Shown piece after piece: positions 44,579 through 53,853 of a stretch of 64,000 nucleotides of DNA (position 1 is its first letter; each line of letters opens with the position of its first letter). The stretch is from Silicimonas sp. (lineage in GTDB: Bacteria; Pseudomonadota; Alphaproteobacteria; Rhodobacterales; Rhodobacteraceae). Both the position numbers and the translations under genes were made by a program. The notes below the pieces were generated by a model. The model searched no databases. It was given only the letters and a program-made list of their open reading frames with translations, and had not been told where the DNA came from. Location of the stretch: NCBI GenBank assembly GCA_022824315.1, contig JAJEAC010000062.1:1-64000 (forward strand). The letters run 5' to 3'.

Positions 44579-45294
44579 CACAAGCCCTGGTCATCACCGG
44601 TGCGGCTGGCGGGATCGGCAGCGCCATCGCCCGCCGTGCGGCTGCCGAGGGTTATGCTCCGCTGTTGCTGCTGGACAGGAACGAGGCGGCGGTCGCCGGT
44701 GTTGCCGAGGAAACCGGCGGGACGGCCATCGCCCTCGACATCTCCGACGCCCGGGCCGTTGCACGCGCCTTTGCGGAGGTGCGAGAGGCAGCCCCTGGCC
44801 TCTACGGCCTCGTTCTTGCCGCGGGTGTGGTCGACAACGGCAAGCTCGTCGACCTGACGCCCGGGCGCTGGGACGAAATCGTCGCCACCAACCTCAGCGG
44901 GCCTTTCCTTTGCTGTCTCGCCGCGAAGGACGACATTAAGGACGGCGGACGAATCGTCACCCTGGGATCGCTCGCCGGACGAACCGGCGGCGTCATCACC
45001 GGCACGGCATATGCGGCGTCCAAAGGGGGGATCGAGTCGTTGACGAAGTCCATGGCGCAGGAGCTTGCCCCGCGCGGAATCACCGTGAACTGCGTTGCCC
45101 CGGGTGCGGTGGAAACCCCCATGCTGGCTGCGCACCCGCCCGAGCGCAGGGCGGCCATGTCGGCGGCCACGCCCTTGAAGCGGATGGCAAGACCGGACGA
45201 GATCGCTGCCGCCGTGTGCTTCCTCCTGTCGGAGGAGTCCGCGTTCACGACCGGCGCGGTTCTGGCGGTGAACGGTGGCTTGAGGATGGACTGA
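44575..45294 (+). CDS. Short-chain dehydrogenase/reductase (SDR)
   Basis: This 239-residue SDR has TGAAGGIG at residues ~8-15, LAAGV in place of NAG, the catalytic Ser in LGSLAGRTGG, YAASKGG and the end VLAVNGGLRMD. Classical 3-oxoacyl-reductase-like enzyme acting on a keto/hydroxy intermediate of the third module. The stop is one base before the TTG start of the OYE gene. Confidence 0.9.
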   Translation: MTQALVITGAAGGIGSAIARRAAAEGYAPLLLLDRNEAAVAGVAEETGGTAIALDISDARAVARAFAEVREAAPGLYGLVLAAGVVDNGKLVDLTPGRWDEIVATNLSGPFLCCLAAKDDIKDGGRIVTLGSLAGRTGGVITGTAYAASKGGIESLTKSMAQELAPRGITVNCVAPGAVETPMLAAHPPERRAAMSAATPLKRMARPDEIAAAVCFLLSEESAFTTGAVLAVNGGLRMD

Positions 45295-45295
45295 G

Positions 45296-47323
45296 TTGCG
45301 GCGCCACCCAGCATACCCGCATGTCTTCCAACCGATTCGCGTCGGCACGACCGAGATTCGGAACCGCATCTTCGTCCCCGCCCACACCACCAATTTCGGC
45401 GAGAGCAACCTGCCGTCGGACCGTCACCTCGCCTATCACCGGGCACGGGCCGCAGGCGGGGCGGGGCTGATCATCTTCGAAGGCATACGCGTCCATCGCT
45501 CCAGCCTTGGCCGCCAGCAGGGCGTGAACGGCTACGAGCGCGACTGCATTCCGCGCTTCCGCCGGATAGCGGACGCCGTGCAGGCGGAGGGTGCGCGTCT
45601 CTTTGGCCAGATCATCCATCTCGGCCGCCACATCGATGGCAACTATGCACGCATGCCGTCCTGGTCCGCATCGGCCATTCCGTGGTCGGCGACTGCGCCC
45701 CCGCCGCACCCGATGACGCTGGACGAGATCGCCATGGTGGTCGAGGCGCATGCGGACGTGGCGGAAAACCTGATCGAGGCCGGGCTCGACGGGGTCGAGC
45801 TGCAGATGGCGCATGGCCACCTGATCCAGCAATTCCTCTCGCCCGCCTCCAACCAACGCGAAGATGCCTATGGCGGTTCGCCCGAAAACCGCATTCGCTT
45901 CGCCCGTGAAACGCTCCGGGCGGTGCGCGACCGGATCGGCCCCGACCGAACGCTGGGTTTGCGGATCAGTGCGGACGAGTTCATGGAAGGCGGGCTCACG
46001 CTCGAGGACATGCGCCTCGTGGTCCGGGATCTGGTGACCGAAACTCGGGTAGATTTCGTCAACGTATCGCATTCCGCCTATCACGGCAGCTACACCGTCT
46101 CGACCCAGATGGCGGACATGGCCTTCCGGCACGAGCTGTTCCAGCCGTTGACACGTGCCATCCGAGCGGCGCTGGACGGGGTGGCGCATCGGCCGAGGGT
46201 GATGACCGTCTGCCGATATCAGCACGTTGCCCAGGCCGAGCGGATGATCGCCTCCGGCGGAGCCGACATGGTCGGCATGGCGCGTGCGCACATCGCCGAT
46301 CCCGAGATCGTCGGGAAGGCGGAGGAGGGGCGCGAGGCGGAGACCACCCCCTGCATCGGCTGCAACCAGGGCTGCGCGAATTTCCTGGCCCTCAACCTTG
46401 CGATCACCTGCCTGTCCAACCCACGCGCCGGGCGCGAGGCCGAGTGGGCGGCACCGGAGCGCGTCAATGCCGGGCAAGACAGGCGCGTGCTCGTCATCGG
46501 CGGCGGCCCGGCAGGGATGGAGGCCGCCGCCACGGCAGCGGAGCTTGGGCACGAGGTGACGGTTTGGGAACGCTCCGACCGGCTCGGCGGAGCGCTCAAC
46601 CGGGTCGTCGAAATGCCGCTCCGGACGGAGTTCGGCAAGCTCATGGACCGGCAGCGGGCACGGCTCGCTGCCGAAGGCGTTGCGGTGATGCTCGAGACGG
46701 AAGCGACGGCAGAGACACCGCCCGATGCGGATGCCGTGATCTGGGCCATCGGTGCCGATCCGGTAGGGCAGGGCCTGCGCTCCGGCGGAACGGCGCTGAC
46801 AATGGAGGCCGCGCTGGCCGATCCGGCTGCACTGGGCGAGGACGTGCTGCTGGTCGATCACCTTGGCGGATGGTCGGTGGTCTCCCTGGCCGAGCACCTG
46901 GCCGATCTCGGCAAGCGCGTGACGCTCGTCGCACCTTCTGGCACGCCGGGATGGACGATCAGCATGTACAGTTCCTTCGCGCTTCGTCACCGGCTCCGTG
47001 AAAAGAACGTGCGGATCATCGGTCATCACGCGCTGATCGACCACGCGGGCGGGCGTGCCGTCCTGCGCGATCTCTCGCTGGATGCATGTTCCGAACTGCC
47101 CGCCAGCGCGGTCATAGCACCCTTGCCGGGCAAGCCGCGCGATGGGCTGCGCGGGTCATGGGGCGGCGACGCGATTCACGTCGCGGTCGGCGACTGCCTC
47201 TCCGCCCGCACCGCGCTCGAGGCGGTCTTTGAAGGCCATGAAGCGGCGCGTCAGCTTTGGCCGGCCAGCCCGGCCCGCCGTCCGAGGACCAAGGCGCTCA
47301 ACAGCCCGTTGCCCGAAAGATAG
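45296..47323 (+). CDS. OYE-type NADH:flavin oxidoreductase with full Fe-S motif
   Basis: This 675-residue protein has an OYE barrel (PIRVGTTEIRNRIFVPAH, LMAHGH-like QMAHGHLIQQFLSP, VGMARAHIADPEIV), then CIGCNQGC...C (Cys353/356/360/372), a complete four-cysteine [4Fe-4S] set, and FAD/NAD domains (VLVIGGGPAGMEAAATAAELGH). It is a likely enoate- or dienoyl-type reductase, or C-N lyase, of the third module. TTG start. The 3' end overlaps the convergent FAD gene by 73 bases, an unusually long overlap. Confidence 0.9.
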   Translation: MRRHPAYPHVFQPIRVGTTEIRNRIFVPAHTTNFGESNLPSDRHLAYHRARAAGGAGLIIFEGIRVHRSSLGRQQGVNGYERDCIPRFRRIADAVQAEGARLFGQIIHLGRHIDGNYARMPSWSASAIPWSATAPPPHPMTLDEIAMVVEAHADVAENLIEAGLDGVELQMAHGHLIQQFLSPASNQREDAYGGSPENRIRFARETLRAVRDRIGPDRTLGLRISADEFMEGGLTLEDMRLVVRDLVTETRVDFVNVSHSAYHGSYTVSTQMADMAFRHELFQPLTRAIRAALDGVAHRPRVMTVCRYQHVAQAERMIASGGADMVGMARAHIADPEIVGKAEEGREAETTPCIGCNQGCANFLALNLAITCLSNPRAGREAEWAAPERVNAGQDRRVLVIGGGPAGMEAAATAAELGHEVTVWERSDRLGGALNRVVEMPLRTEFGKLMDRQRARLAAEGVAVMLETEATAETPPDADAVIWAIGADPVGQGLRSGGTALTMEAALADPAALGEDVLLVDHLGGWSVVSLAEHLADLGKRVTLVAPSGTPGWTISMYSSFALRHRLREKNVRIIGHHALIDHAGGRAVLRDLSLDACSELPASAVIAPLPGKPRDGLRGSWGGDAIHVAVGDCLSARTALEAVFEGHEAARQLWPASPARRPRTKALNSPLPER

Positions 47324-48621
47324 CCCGCATCGCCGGAGCCCGAGACGCCGACCGCCGCGCCTCCCACGGCGAAGAAGTTGGGGAAGAGCCCGCCGTCCGC
47401 CCGTTTCACCCGGCCCTCTCCGGTCACGTCCAGCCCGCCCTGGGTATGAAACAGCGTCCCCGTCACCCTGGTTGCCGCGAAGGGCGGTTTCAGTCGCTGG
47501 GCCGGGTCGAAGTGACGGCCGAACGCGTCGTCGCCCACCTCTGTCGCCGCCAAGGTCTCCGCCAGTGCCGCGTCCGGAAGCCGCGTCTTTCTCGCCAGTT
47601 CGGTCACCGAATCCGCCCGGAGCACGGCGCCCTGCGCCTCTGCCTCCCGGAAATCGACGAACTGGCGCGCCACGCCGGCGATCCGCTCGTCGTAGATGGC
47701 CCAGGCAATGCCCTTGGGTTGCGCCAGAACCGCCGCGGCCGCCTCGGAATATCCTTGCGTTTCATTCCAGAACCTCCGGCCTTCGAGATTGACCTGAACG
47801 CCGCCCTCCATGATCACGGCCCAACTGACAAGAATGCCATGTGGATGCGCCACGTTGCCATGGCCCTGAAAGGCGCCGAGGTGCTTCACTGCCGCGCCGA
47901 GCGCCACGCCCCACAGGATCGCGTCGCCACGGTTTCCGTCGTGGCCGAAATAGATCGCATCGCCGATGGCAGGCATGTAGCGGCGCACCATCTCGCGATT
48001 TCCGCCGTAGCCGTTGCAGGCCAGGATCAGCCGGGCGCAACCGACCCGCTCGCGCCCGCCATCGGGACGGAACGCCTCGACGCCGCGAATCGTTCCGTCC
48101 GGATGGGAGTAGAGCGTTTCGACCCGCCGTTCGGTGGCTATGGGGATCGCCTCGGTCTCGGCGGTCGCGCGGAGCGCGTCGATCAGGTCCCTCCCGGCGC
48201 GCGAAGGCAGGGCGTGCATGCGCCGCCGAGAGTGACCGGGATAGGTAAAGTCGTCCACGACCGTGAAGGGCAGGCCGTAGGTCTCGCCCAGCCAGTCGAT
48301 CGCCTCCGCCGCACCGTCGGCCAGTGCGGCCACGAGCTCGGGGTCGTTCTCTCCCTTCGCCTTCCGCATGATGTCGGCGGCGAACAGCGCGGTACTGTCC
48401 TCGATCCCGGCGGCCTTCTGCGCCTTCGTGCCGGGAGCGGGGATCAGCCCGGCCGACAGCGCGGTCGATCCCGACGGCACCGGGTCGGCTTCAAGCACCA
48501 GCACCTCCTGACCCGCGGACTGTGCCGACAGCGCCGCGATCAGCCCGCCCGCGCCTCCGCCGACGATCAGCGTTTCCGTTGACAGGTCGAACCCGTCTTC
48601 GGGCGGCGCCATCACGCTCAT
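47251..48621 (-). CDS. FAD-dependent oxidoreductase (fumarate reductase/ketosteroid dehydrogenase-like)
   Basis: This 456-residue flavoprotein starts LIVGGGAGGLIAALSAQSAG and has PSGSTALSAGLIPAPG, the FAD_binding_2 second motif. HPHGILVSWAVIMEGGVQVN and AVGGAAVGVSGSGDAGYLSGNGLLSALVLGRRAG fit this family. It should oxidise or reduce a C-C bond next to a carbonyl. It overlaps the NTF2-like gene upstream (ATGA). Confidence 0.88.
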   Translation of the reverse strand: MSVMAPPEDGFDLSTETLIVGGGAGGLIAALSAQSAGQEVLVLEADPVPSGSTALSAGLIPAPGTKAQKAAGIEDSTALFAADIMRKAKGENDPELVAALADGAAEAIDWLGETYGLPFTVVDDFTYPGHSRRRMHALPSRAGRDLIDALRATAETEAIPIATERRVETLYSHPDGTIRGVEAFRPDGGRERVGCARLILACNGYGGNREMVRRYMPAIGDAIYFGHDGNRGDAILWGVALGAAVKHLGAFQGHGNVAHPHGILVSWAVIMEGGVQVNLEGRRFWNETQGYSEAAAAVLAQPKGIAWAIYDERIAGVARQFVDFREAEAQGAVLRADSVTELARKTRLPDAALAETLAATEVGDDAFGRHFDPAQRLKPPFAATRVTGTLFHTQGGLDVTGEGRVKRADGGLFPNFFAVGGAAVGVSGSGDAGYLSGNGLLSALVLGRRAGLAGQS

Positions 48622-49004
48622 GACGTCGCCTCAAGCGTATTCGGTCCCGCCATGTAGACCGCGACGGCGGAGAACCTGTCACCGTCGATTTCGAAGAAGT
48701 TGCAGTTCGACTTGCGGGTCAGGCTGCCGTCCAGTTCCGTGTTCTCCACCTGAAATCGCGAGGCAATCCGCCTGCCCGCAGGGTCGGAGACATGCGTGAA
48801 GCGGTGATGGCGAACCGATTCGTGGCCGTCCCAGAGCCGGGTGAACATGCCGCTGATCGCCGCGTGGCCCTCTAACCGCACGCCGTGAGTCTCCACCGTG
48901 AAGACGCATCCTGCCGTCAGCGTGTTCAGAAGCCCCGGCAGGTCCTCGGCATCAACGGCGGCGAAATAGCGCTCCACCAGCGCGATCTGGTCGTTGCGTG
49001 TCAT
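48618..49004 (-). CDS. NTF2-like (SnoaL-type) protein
   Basis: This 128-residue protein begins MTRNDQIALVERYFAAVDAEDLPG, the usual first helix of SnoaL-like domains, with TLTAGCVFTVE and RFTHVSD strands after it. ATG 49004 follows GGGGGGA. It lies between MmgE/PrpD and the FAD oxidoreductase, and it mirrors the NTF2-like gene in the first module (9.4-9.8 kb). Confidence 0.78.
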   Translation of the reverse strand: MTRNDQIALVERYFAAVDAEDLPGLLNTLTAGCVFTVETHGVRLEGHAAISGMFTRLWDGHESVRHHRFTHVSDPAGRRIASRFQVENTELDGSLTRKSNCNFFEIDGDRFSAVAVYMAGPNTLEATS

Positions 49005-49014
49005 GTTCCCCCCT

Positions 49015-50352
49015 TCAATCGGTTGGCGCGGCCAGCAGGTCGAGGAATGCCGCAGCTTCCCCCGCATCGAGGCCGAGCGCCGCGTCCCACACCGCCTGCG
49101 CCTTCTGTCGCGGCCATGGCCGTGCCGTCAGCGACAGGTACTTGTCGTGCAACTCGGCCTCGCTGTACGGATTGGCCCAATCGCCCCGGTTGGTTTCGAC
49201 TGCCGCGGTGAAACCGCGCCCGTCCTTCAGCGCCACCGTCGTCCGTGCAGGCCTTTGATCGGGCAGCATGGCGCTCATCGCCGTGTCCTCGAGCAGCCGT
49301 ACACGTCCGGCAAGCTCACGGATCGCCTCGTCCCCGACACGCGCCGCCGAGAAGCTCTCCACCGTCGTCGTCCCCGTGACGAGCCGCGTGGCAACCGCGA
49401 ACGGGACGGAGAACTTGGCCGCCAGCACGTTGCGCGGCGCGGCATCATCCAGTTCGACCGCAAGTCCGTAGGTGTTCACGGTGATGTCCGCGATGTCGCC
49501 GGGTGCGAATGCCGGTGCATCCGCAATCAGCAAGTCCAGCGCATCGAGAGTTGCGTGATTGAAGCGGCAGCAGGCATGAAGCTTGAAATAGTTGCGGGTG
49601 ATTTCCCATCGCTCGCCCAGCGCTTCCGCAAGCGCCGACGCTTCGAAGCGGTCGGAAACCACATTGCCGAAGACATGCGCCACCCCCTCGCCGTCGCCCG
49701 AAAACCCTGCGGCCACCAGATCGGCTGTCAGCAGCCCCATCTGGTTCGAGACCCCCGCGAAGACGTTACGCACCGTACCGCCTTCCAGCATGGTCCGCCG
49801 CGAGGTCGAAAGGCCGAGGCTTGCCGCCATGTTCATGCCGTCGCGGATTTCCGCTGCAGCGGCGCCCCGAAGCCGAAGGATCGCCGCCGCCGCGCCGATG
49901 GCGCCCCAGGTGCCGTGCGGATGCATCGAGGGGCGCAGCGACGCGGCGATCCCCACGCGCGCGGCGACCTCGTAGCCGACAGCGATGGCGTCCAGCACCG
50001 CCGGCCCCGAAAGGGCCTTGCCGGCGGCCTCGGCCAGCACCGCCGGGATCACGTGAATTGCCGGGTGGCCCTTGCAGAACTGGTGGCCTTCATCCATTTC
50101 GAGCGCCGTGCCGGCGGTGCCGTTCAGCAGGGCCGCCGTCCTTGCATCCGCGATCCCGCCTGGCCCAATGATCGGTGCGTGTCCGTCGGACCTGTCCAGA
50201 AGCCGTTCGGAGAGTCTTGCGACTTCCGCCTCCGCCGCCCCGCCGGCGATTGCGCCAATCGTGTCGGCCAGAACCAACGCGGCCTTCGCGCGGACCTCCG
50301 GCGGCGGGGTCGTTGTGGCGGCAAGATCCGCAAGCGCGCCAAGCTGATCCAT
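49015..50352 (-). CDS. MmgE/PrpD family protein
   Basis: This 445-residue protein of the 2-methylcitrate dehydratase/itaconate (cis-aconitate) decarboxylase superfamily has DTIGAIAGG, ALLNGTAGTALEMDEGHQF, HPAIHVIPAVLAEA, SMHPHGTWGAIGAAAA and KLHACCRFNHATLDAL. It should dehydrate or decarboxylate a tricarboxylate-like or related acid. First gene of the three-gene minus-strand unit with the NTF2-like and FAD genes. Confidence 0.9.
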   Translation of the reverse strand: MDQLGALADLAATTTPPPEVRAKAALVLADTIGAIAGGAAEAEVARLSERLLDRSDGHAPIIGPGGIADARTAALLNGTAGTALEMDEGHQFCKGHPAIHVIPAVLAEAAGKALSGPAVLDAIAVGYEVAARVGIAASLRPSMHPHGTWGAIGAAAAILRLRGAAAAEIRDGMNMAASLGLSTSRRTMLEGGTVRNVFAGVSNQMGLLTADLVAAGFSGDGEGVAHVFGNVVSDRFEASALAEALGERWEITRNYFKLHACCRFNHATLDALDLLIADAPAFAPGDIADITVNTYGLAVELDDAAPRNVLAAKFSVPFAVATRLVTGTTTVESFSAARVGDEAIRELAGRVRLLEDTAMSAMLPDQRPARTTVALKDGRGFTAAVETNRGDWANPYSEAELHDKYLSLTARPWPRQKAQAVWDAALGLDAGEAAAFLDLLAAPTD

Positions 50353-50628
50353 GGTTGATTGCCTCCGGAATTCCTGATTCGCTCCGCAAGTTGTTCGTCC
50401 ACGGAAGAAGAGTCCATTCTATCCAGATGCGTGCTGCTGCCATTTCTGCCGCCATCGGGAGGCCAGAGACAAGTGAGAGGACCAATGGTCGGGGAACCGA
50501 AACGGCGCAGGATCGGACTTGCGGATGCTGAACGGCGGCACCCTGGCGGGATTGCCAGGAATCCGCTGTGCCTGCAGGTACGTTTCTCGAAGGCCCGCAT
50601 CGGGGACTGGTCGCCGATATCCGATGCG

Positions 50629-52068
50629 CTATTTCTGCGACATCACGAGGTCAGGCAGGAACAGGATGATTTGCGGGAAGAGAATGAGAATGCCAAGGCC
50701 GATCAGTTGGCACAGCATGAACGGAAAGCACCCTTTCACGATGTCGAAATAGGTTACGCCGGGGGGAGCGATTCCCCGCAGGAAGAACAGTGCGAACCCG
50801 AATGGCGGCGTCAGCCACGATGTTTGCAGGCACACAACCACAAGAAGGGCAAACCACAACGGGTCCCAGCCCATCTGGTCAACGATTGGCATGAACACTG
50901 GCAGCGTGATGTACAGGATCGGAATCCAGTCGAGCAACATGCCTAGCACGAAGAGGATGAAGAGCATGGCGAGAAGAATGACGATCGGCTGACCGCTGAT
51001 GCCAAGGATGATGTTGCTGACGACGGGCTTTGCACCGATTCCCAGAAATGCGGACGTGAAGGCCAATACGCCGACAATCAGGAAGCCAATCATTCCAACG
51101 GTCTCGATCGTCTCAAGGGCGCTGGCCTTCAGCATCGGCCAGGTAAGGCGCCGATACGCGGCAGCGATGACAAGTGCGCCAAGGGCCCCGGCGGCCGAAG
51201 CCTCGGTTGGCGTTGCAACCCCGAAAATGATCGTGCCGACAACCGCGAAGATCAGCCCGAAGAGCGGAAGCGCTGAACGAAGGGCGCGCCATGCATCAGA
51301 CCGATCTGCCTCGAATGAAACGGCGGACGTCGCCGTTCGGGCACCACCTCCATCGGTGCCGTCATTCGTTGTCTTCTCTGCTGCAGCGATCGTCCCGGAT
51401 CCGCCCGAGCCACCCAGCGCGATTGGCTGGATCGCCTTGTCCGGCGAAGCGGCTGGTTCCTCCTCGAAGAAAGTGAAGCGGATGACGATGTAGAGAACGA
51501 AGAGCGAGGCAAGCAGGATGCCGGGGAGGTAGGCTGCCGCAAAGAGGCGTCCGGTCGACAGTCCGGTTTCCGATGCATAGAAGATGAGCATCACGCTCGG
51601 CGGGATCAGGATGCCAAGGGTCCCGCCGGCGCCGACGGCGCCGAAGGCAACTCCCTTGGGATAGTTCCTGTTCAGCATTGAAGGCAGGCACAACACTCCT
51701 GCGGTGATCACCGAGGCGGCGACGATGCCCGTGCACATGGCAAAGATCGCGCCGAACAGGATGGTCGCCACGACCAGGCCGCCCTTGAGCCGCCGAGAGA
51801 TCATCTCGGTCCCCGCGAACAGGTCTTCCGCCAATCCGGATCTTGAGATGACAAATCCCATGAAGACGAACAGGGGCACTGCAACCAACAGGTAGTTGGT
51901 CATGACGTCGTAGACACGCGTGGCGAAAACCGGAAGGATGTGCCAGCCCCAGCCGATGACACCGAATACAACGCCGACCGTTCCCAGGACGGCGGCAAGA
52001 TGCGCGCCCGAAAGAATCCCGGCGACAAGTGCGAGCAGCATGAGCGCGACGAGCAGTTCGGAGGTCAT
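50629..52068 (-). CDS. dctM: TRAP transporter large permease (DctM type), second system
   Basis: This 479-residue membrane protein has DctM motifs GAVGAGGTLGILIPPSVMLI and LTPPFGFALFFLRG. A ~70-residue polar loop in the middle (EEEPAASPDK to RSDAWRAL, with a Gly/Ser-rich patch) is longer than in the first system's DctM. It starts three bases after dctQ. Confidence 0.95.
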   Translation of the reverse strand: MTSELLVALMLLALVAGILSGAHLAAVLGTVGVVFGVIGWGWHILPVFATRVYDVMTNYLLVAVPLFVFMGFVISRSGLAEDLFAGTEMISRRLKGGLVVATILFGAIFAMCTGIVAASVITAGVLCLPSMLNRNYPKGVAFGAVGAGGTLGILIPPSVMLIFYASETGLSTGRLFAAAYLPGILLASLFVLYIVIRFTFFEEEPAASPDKAIQPIALGGSGGSGTIAAAEKTTNDGTDGGGARTATSAVSFEADRSDAWRALRSALPLFGLIFAVVGTIIFGVATPTEASAAGALGALVIAAAYRRLTWPMLKASALETIETVGMIGFLIVGVLAFTSAFLGIGAKPVVSNIILGISGQPIVILLAMLFILFVLGMLLDWIPILYITLPVFMPIVDQMGWDPLWFALLVVVCLQTSWLTPPFGFALFFLRGIAPPGVTYFDIVKGCFPFMLCQLIGLGILILFPQIILFLPDLVMSQK

Positions 52069-52071
52069 TTC

Positions 52072-52578
52072 TCACTCCGCCTTGAGTGCCGCAATCAAGT
52101 GACGCAGCGTGGAGGCGAACAGTTGCAGAATGAGAAAGAGCGCCGCCAATGGGATCATTGCCTTCACGTGGTAGATGATGGGCTGCCACGGTGTGGTGAT
52201 GCTGATCTCCCGGAGCTTCCACGAGTCCCATGCAAACTCCAGGCCCTGAATGAACATCACGATTGCAAACGGAAAGAGGAACAGCAGGTAGGTGATCACG
52301 CTCAGGATTTCCTGCCCGCGCCTTGACAGAAGCGCTTCCGGCAAGATGGTGATGCGGACATGGGCGCCGCGGTGTTCGCTGTAGGCCCAGCACAGGGTAA
52401 TGAGCGCGGCATAGAGCTGCAGTTCGACATCGAAGCCCCAGATCAGGGGCGACCCCAGCACGTTCCGGGCGAATATGTCCGCACAGGTCACGAAGACCAG
52501 CGCGATCAGGGGAAAGATCATGACGCGCTGGATACGGCTGATCGCATCTATGGATTTCAGGAGAATTTCGATATGCAT
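52072..52578 (-). CDS. dctQ: TRAP transporter small permease (DctQ type), second system
   Basis: This 168-residue protein has four transmembrane helices with the DctQ element ADIFARNVLGSPLIWGFDVE. It partners DctM. A strong hairpin and a 96-base gap separate it from the binding-protein gene upstream, which is the usual arrangement for making more binding protein than permease. Confidence 0.92.
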   Translation of the reverse strand: MHIEILLKSIDAISRIQRVMIFPLIALVFVTCADIFARNVLGSPLIWGFDVELQLYAALITLCWAYSEHRGAHVRITILPEALLSRRGQEILSVITYLLFLFPFAIVMFIQGLEFAWDSWKLREISITTPWQPIIYHVKAMIPLAALFLILQLFASTLRHLIAALKAE

Positions 52579-52634
52579 CGCGCAATCCGAAATTTCAAAG
52601 CGAGACAGTCCGGGAACGGACCGCCCGACATGAT

Positions 52635-52662
52635 GTCATGGCGGCCTATTGGCCGCCATGAC
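52635..52662. terminator. 12-bp stem-loop between dctP and dctQ
   Basis: There is a perfect inverted repeat GTCATGGCGGCC / GGCCGCCATGAC with loop TATT just after the dctP stop. In the dctP-to-dctQ direction it probably causes partial termination or protects the dctP mRNA 3' end. Confidence 0.8.
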
Positions 52663-52674
52663 TATGTAACCTGA

Positions 52675-53733
52675 TCAGTTCGGAAACTTGAACAGGAACG
52701 GATATTCGTTGTACCGGTTCCGGAATTCCTGCTGATCTTCGAAAATCGCCTTGAAGTCGGCATTTGCCTCGGAATAGGCCTGCAGCTGCTCGGGGGCGAG
52801 TTCGCGAAGACGCTGCATGTCCTCCGGCGGGAACGAATAGATGCCCTTCAGTTCGTTCACGATCTTCTTCATGTGTTCGATGTCAAGCGCCTTGGAGTGG
52901 AGTGACCATTCCAGGCCGACCTCGCGCACGGCAACATCCCAGATGGCCTTCAGATCGTCGGGCAGCTTGTCGTAGGACTCGATTCGCGTTCCCATGAGCG
53001 CAGTCGCGCTTGGCTGCCACCACGCAGGATAAAGGAGATACGGTCCAACCTCGTGCAGTTTTGCGAAGTAGTTGGTGAAGGGCGTGTCCCATTCTGCACA
53101 ATCCACGACGCCGCGTTCCAGGCCGGAATAGGTTTCCTGGTAGGACAGGGCCAGAGTTTCGACACCGAGCGCGTTGAAGATCGGGATATGAGGGCCGCCG
53201 CCAATTCGCAGCTTCTTGCCCTCGAGATCGGCAAGAGAGGTTACCGGTTCACGACAGAACATCCCCATTTCCATGCCCTGCGCGACGAAAGGCTCAAGCT
53301 TGATGCCATCGTCCTTGCTGAGCTCGCTGACCTGCTCCAGTCCGCCTTCCGTGTAGTACCACATGAGGATGGCATCACGATCTTCGAAGCCGAACGGCGT
53401 GTGGTTCGACAGCAGCCAGGCACTGTTGCGCCCTTCGATCCAGGTTCCGTAGAACATTGCGGCATCGAAGACGCCCGAAACCATAGAGGGGTAGGTTTCC
53501 CCGGGTGGCACGATCGCACCTGCCGGAAACACCTCGATCGTCAAGCGGCCGGCACTCATGGCATCGACTTTTGCCGCAAGATCCTCCAACGCCTTGAACG
53601 TCGGAGACTGCTGCGGGTGCGTCGTGCCGACCTTCCACGAAAAACTGTCTTGAGCCAGTACGCCTCCGGCGCCCAAGAACCAGAATCCGCTGGCGGCCAG
53701 AACTCCAGCCAGCCGTAGTGTGTTGCTGAACAT
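52675..53733 (-). CDS. dctP: TRAP transporter substrate-binding protein (DctP type), second system
   Basis: This 352-residue periplasmic protein has a Sec leader (hydrophobic LAGVLAASGFWFLGAGGVLA, cleavage after ~28). Typical DctP parts are FPAGAIVPPGETYPSMVSGVFDAA, KLRIGGGPHIPIFNALG and YSGLERGVVDCAEW. The GAIVPPGE loop and DAAMFY segment are seen in the branch that binds keto-acids, lactate or other carboxylates. ATG 53733 follows GGGAGA. It diverges from the ROK gene and shares the operator between them. Confidence 0.93.
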   Translation of the reverse strand: MFSNTLRLAGVLAASGFWFLGAGGVLAQDSFSWKVGTTHPQQSPTFKALEDLAAKVDAMSAGRLTIEVFPAGAIVPPGETYPSMVSGVFDAAMFYGTWIEGRNSAWLLSNHTPFGFEDRDAILMWYYTEGGLEQVSELSKDDGIKLEPFVAQGMEMGMFCREPVTSLADLEGKKLRIGGGPHIPIFNALGVETLALSYQETYSGLERGVVDCAEWDTPFTNYFAKLHEVGPYLLYPAWWQPSATALMGTRIESYDKLPDDLKAIWDVAVREVGLEWSLHSKALDIEHMKKIVNELKGIYSFPPEDMQRLRELAPEQLQAYSEANADFKAIFEDQQEFRNRYNEYPFLFKFPN

Positions 53734-53778
53734 TTGCTTCTCCCGAATTGCTGACGAGGACGGTTCCCCGCCAGTGGT

Positions 53779-53831
53779 ACAACAGCACAAGACGCCAGGC
53801 CTGTCAATAAATAACTCTCTGGGAGTTACTT
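53779..53831 (-). promoter_or_regulatory. ROK-type operator and promoter of the dctP operon (site 1)
   Basis: Arms TAACTC (53812-53817) and GAGTTA (53823-53828) flank TCTGG. On the minus strand TTGACA (53807-53802), 17 bases and TGTTGT (53784-53779) form a promoter. The operator lies directly upstream of, and touches, the -35. The 28-base block at 53804-53831 is repeated at 56912-56939 with four differences. Confidence 0.75.
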
Positions 53832-53853
53832 CTATGTTCTCGCGTTCGGGGAA

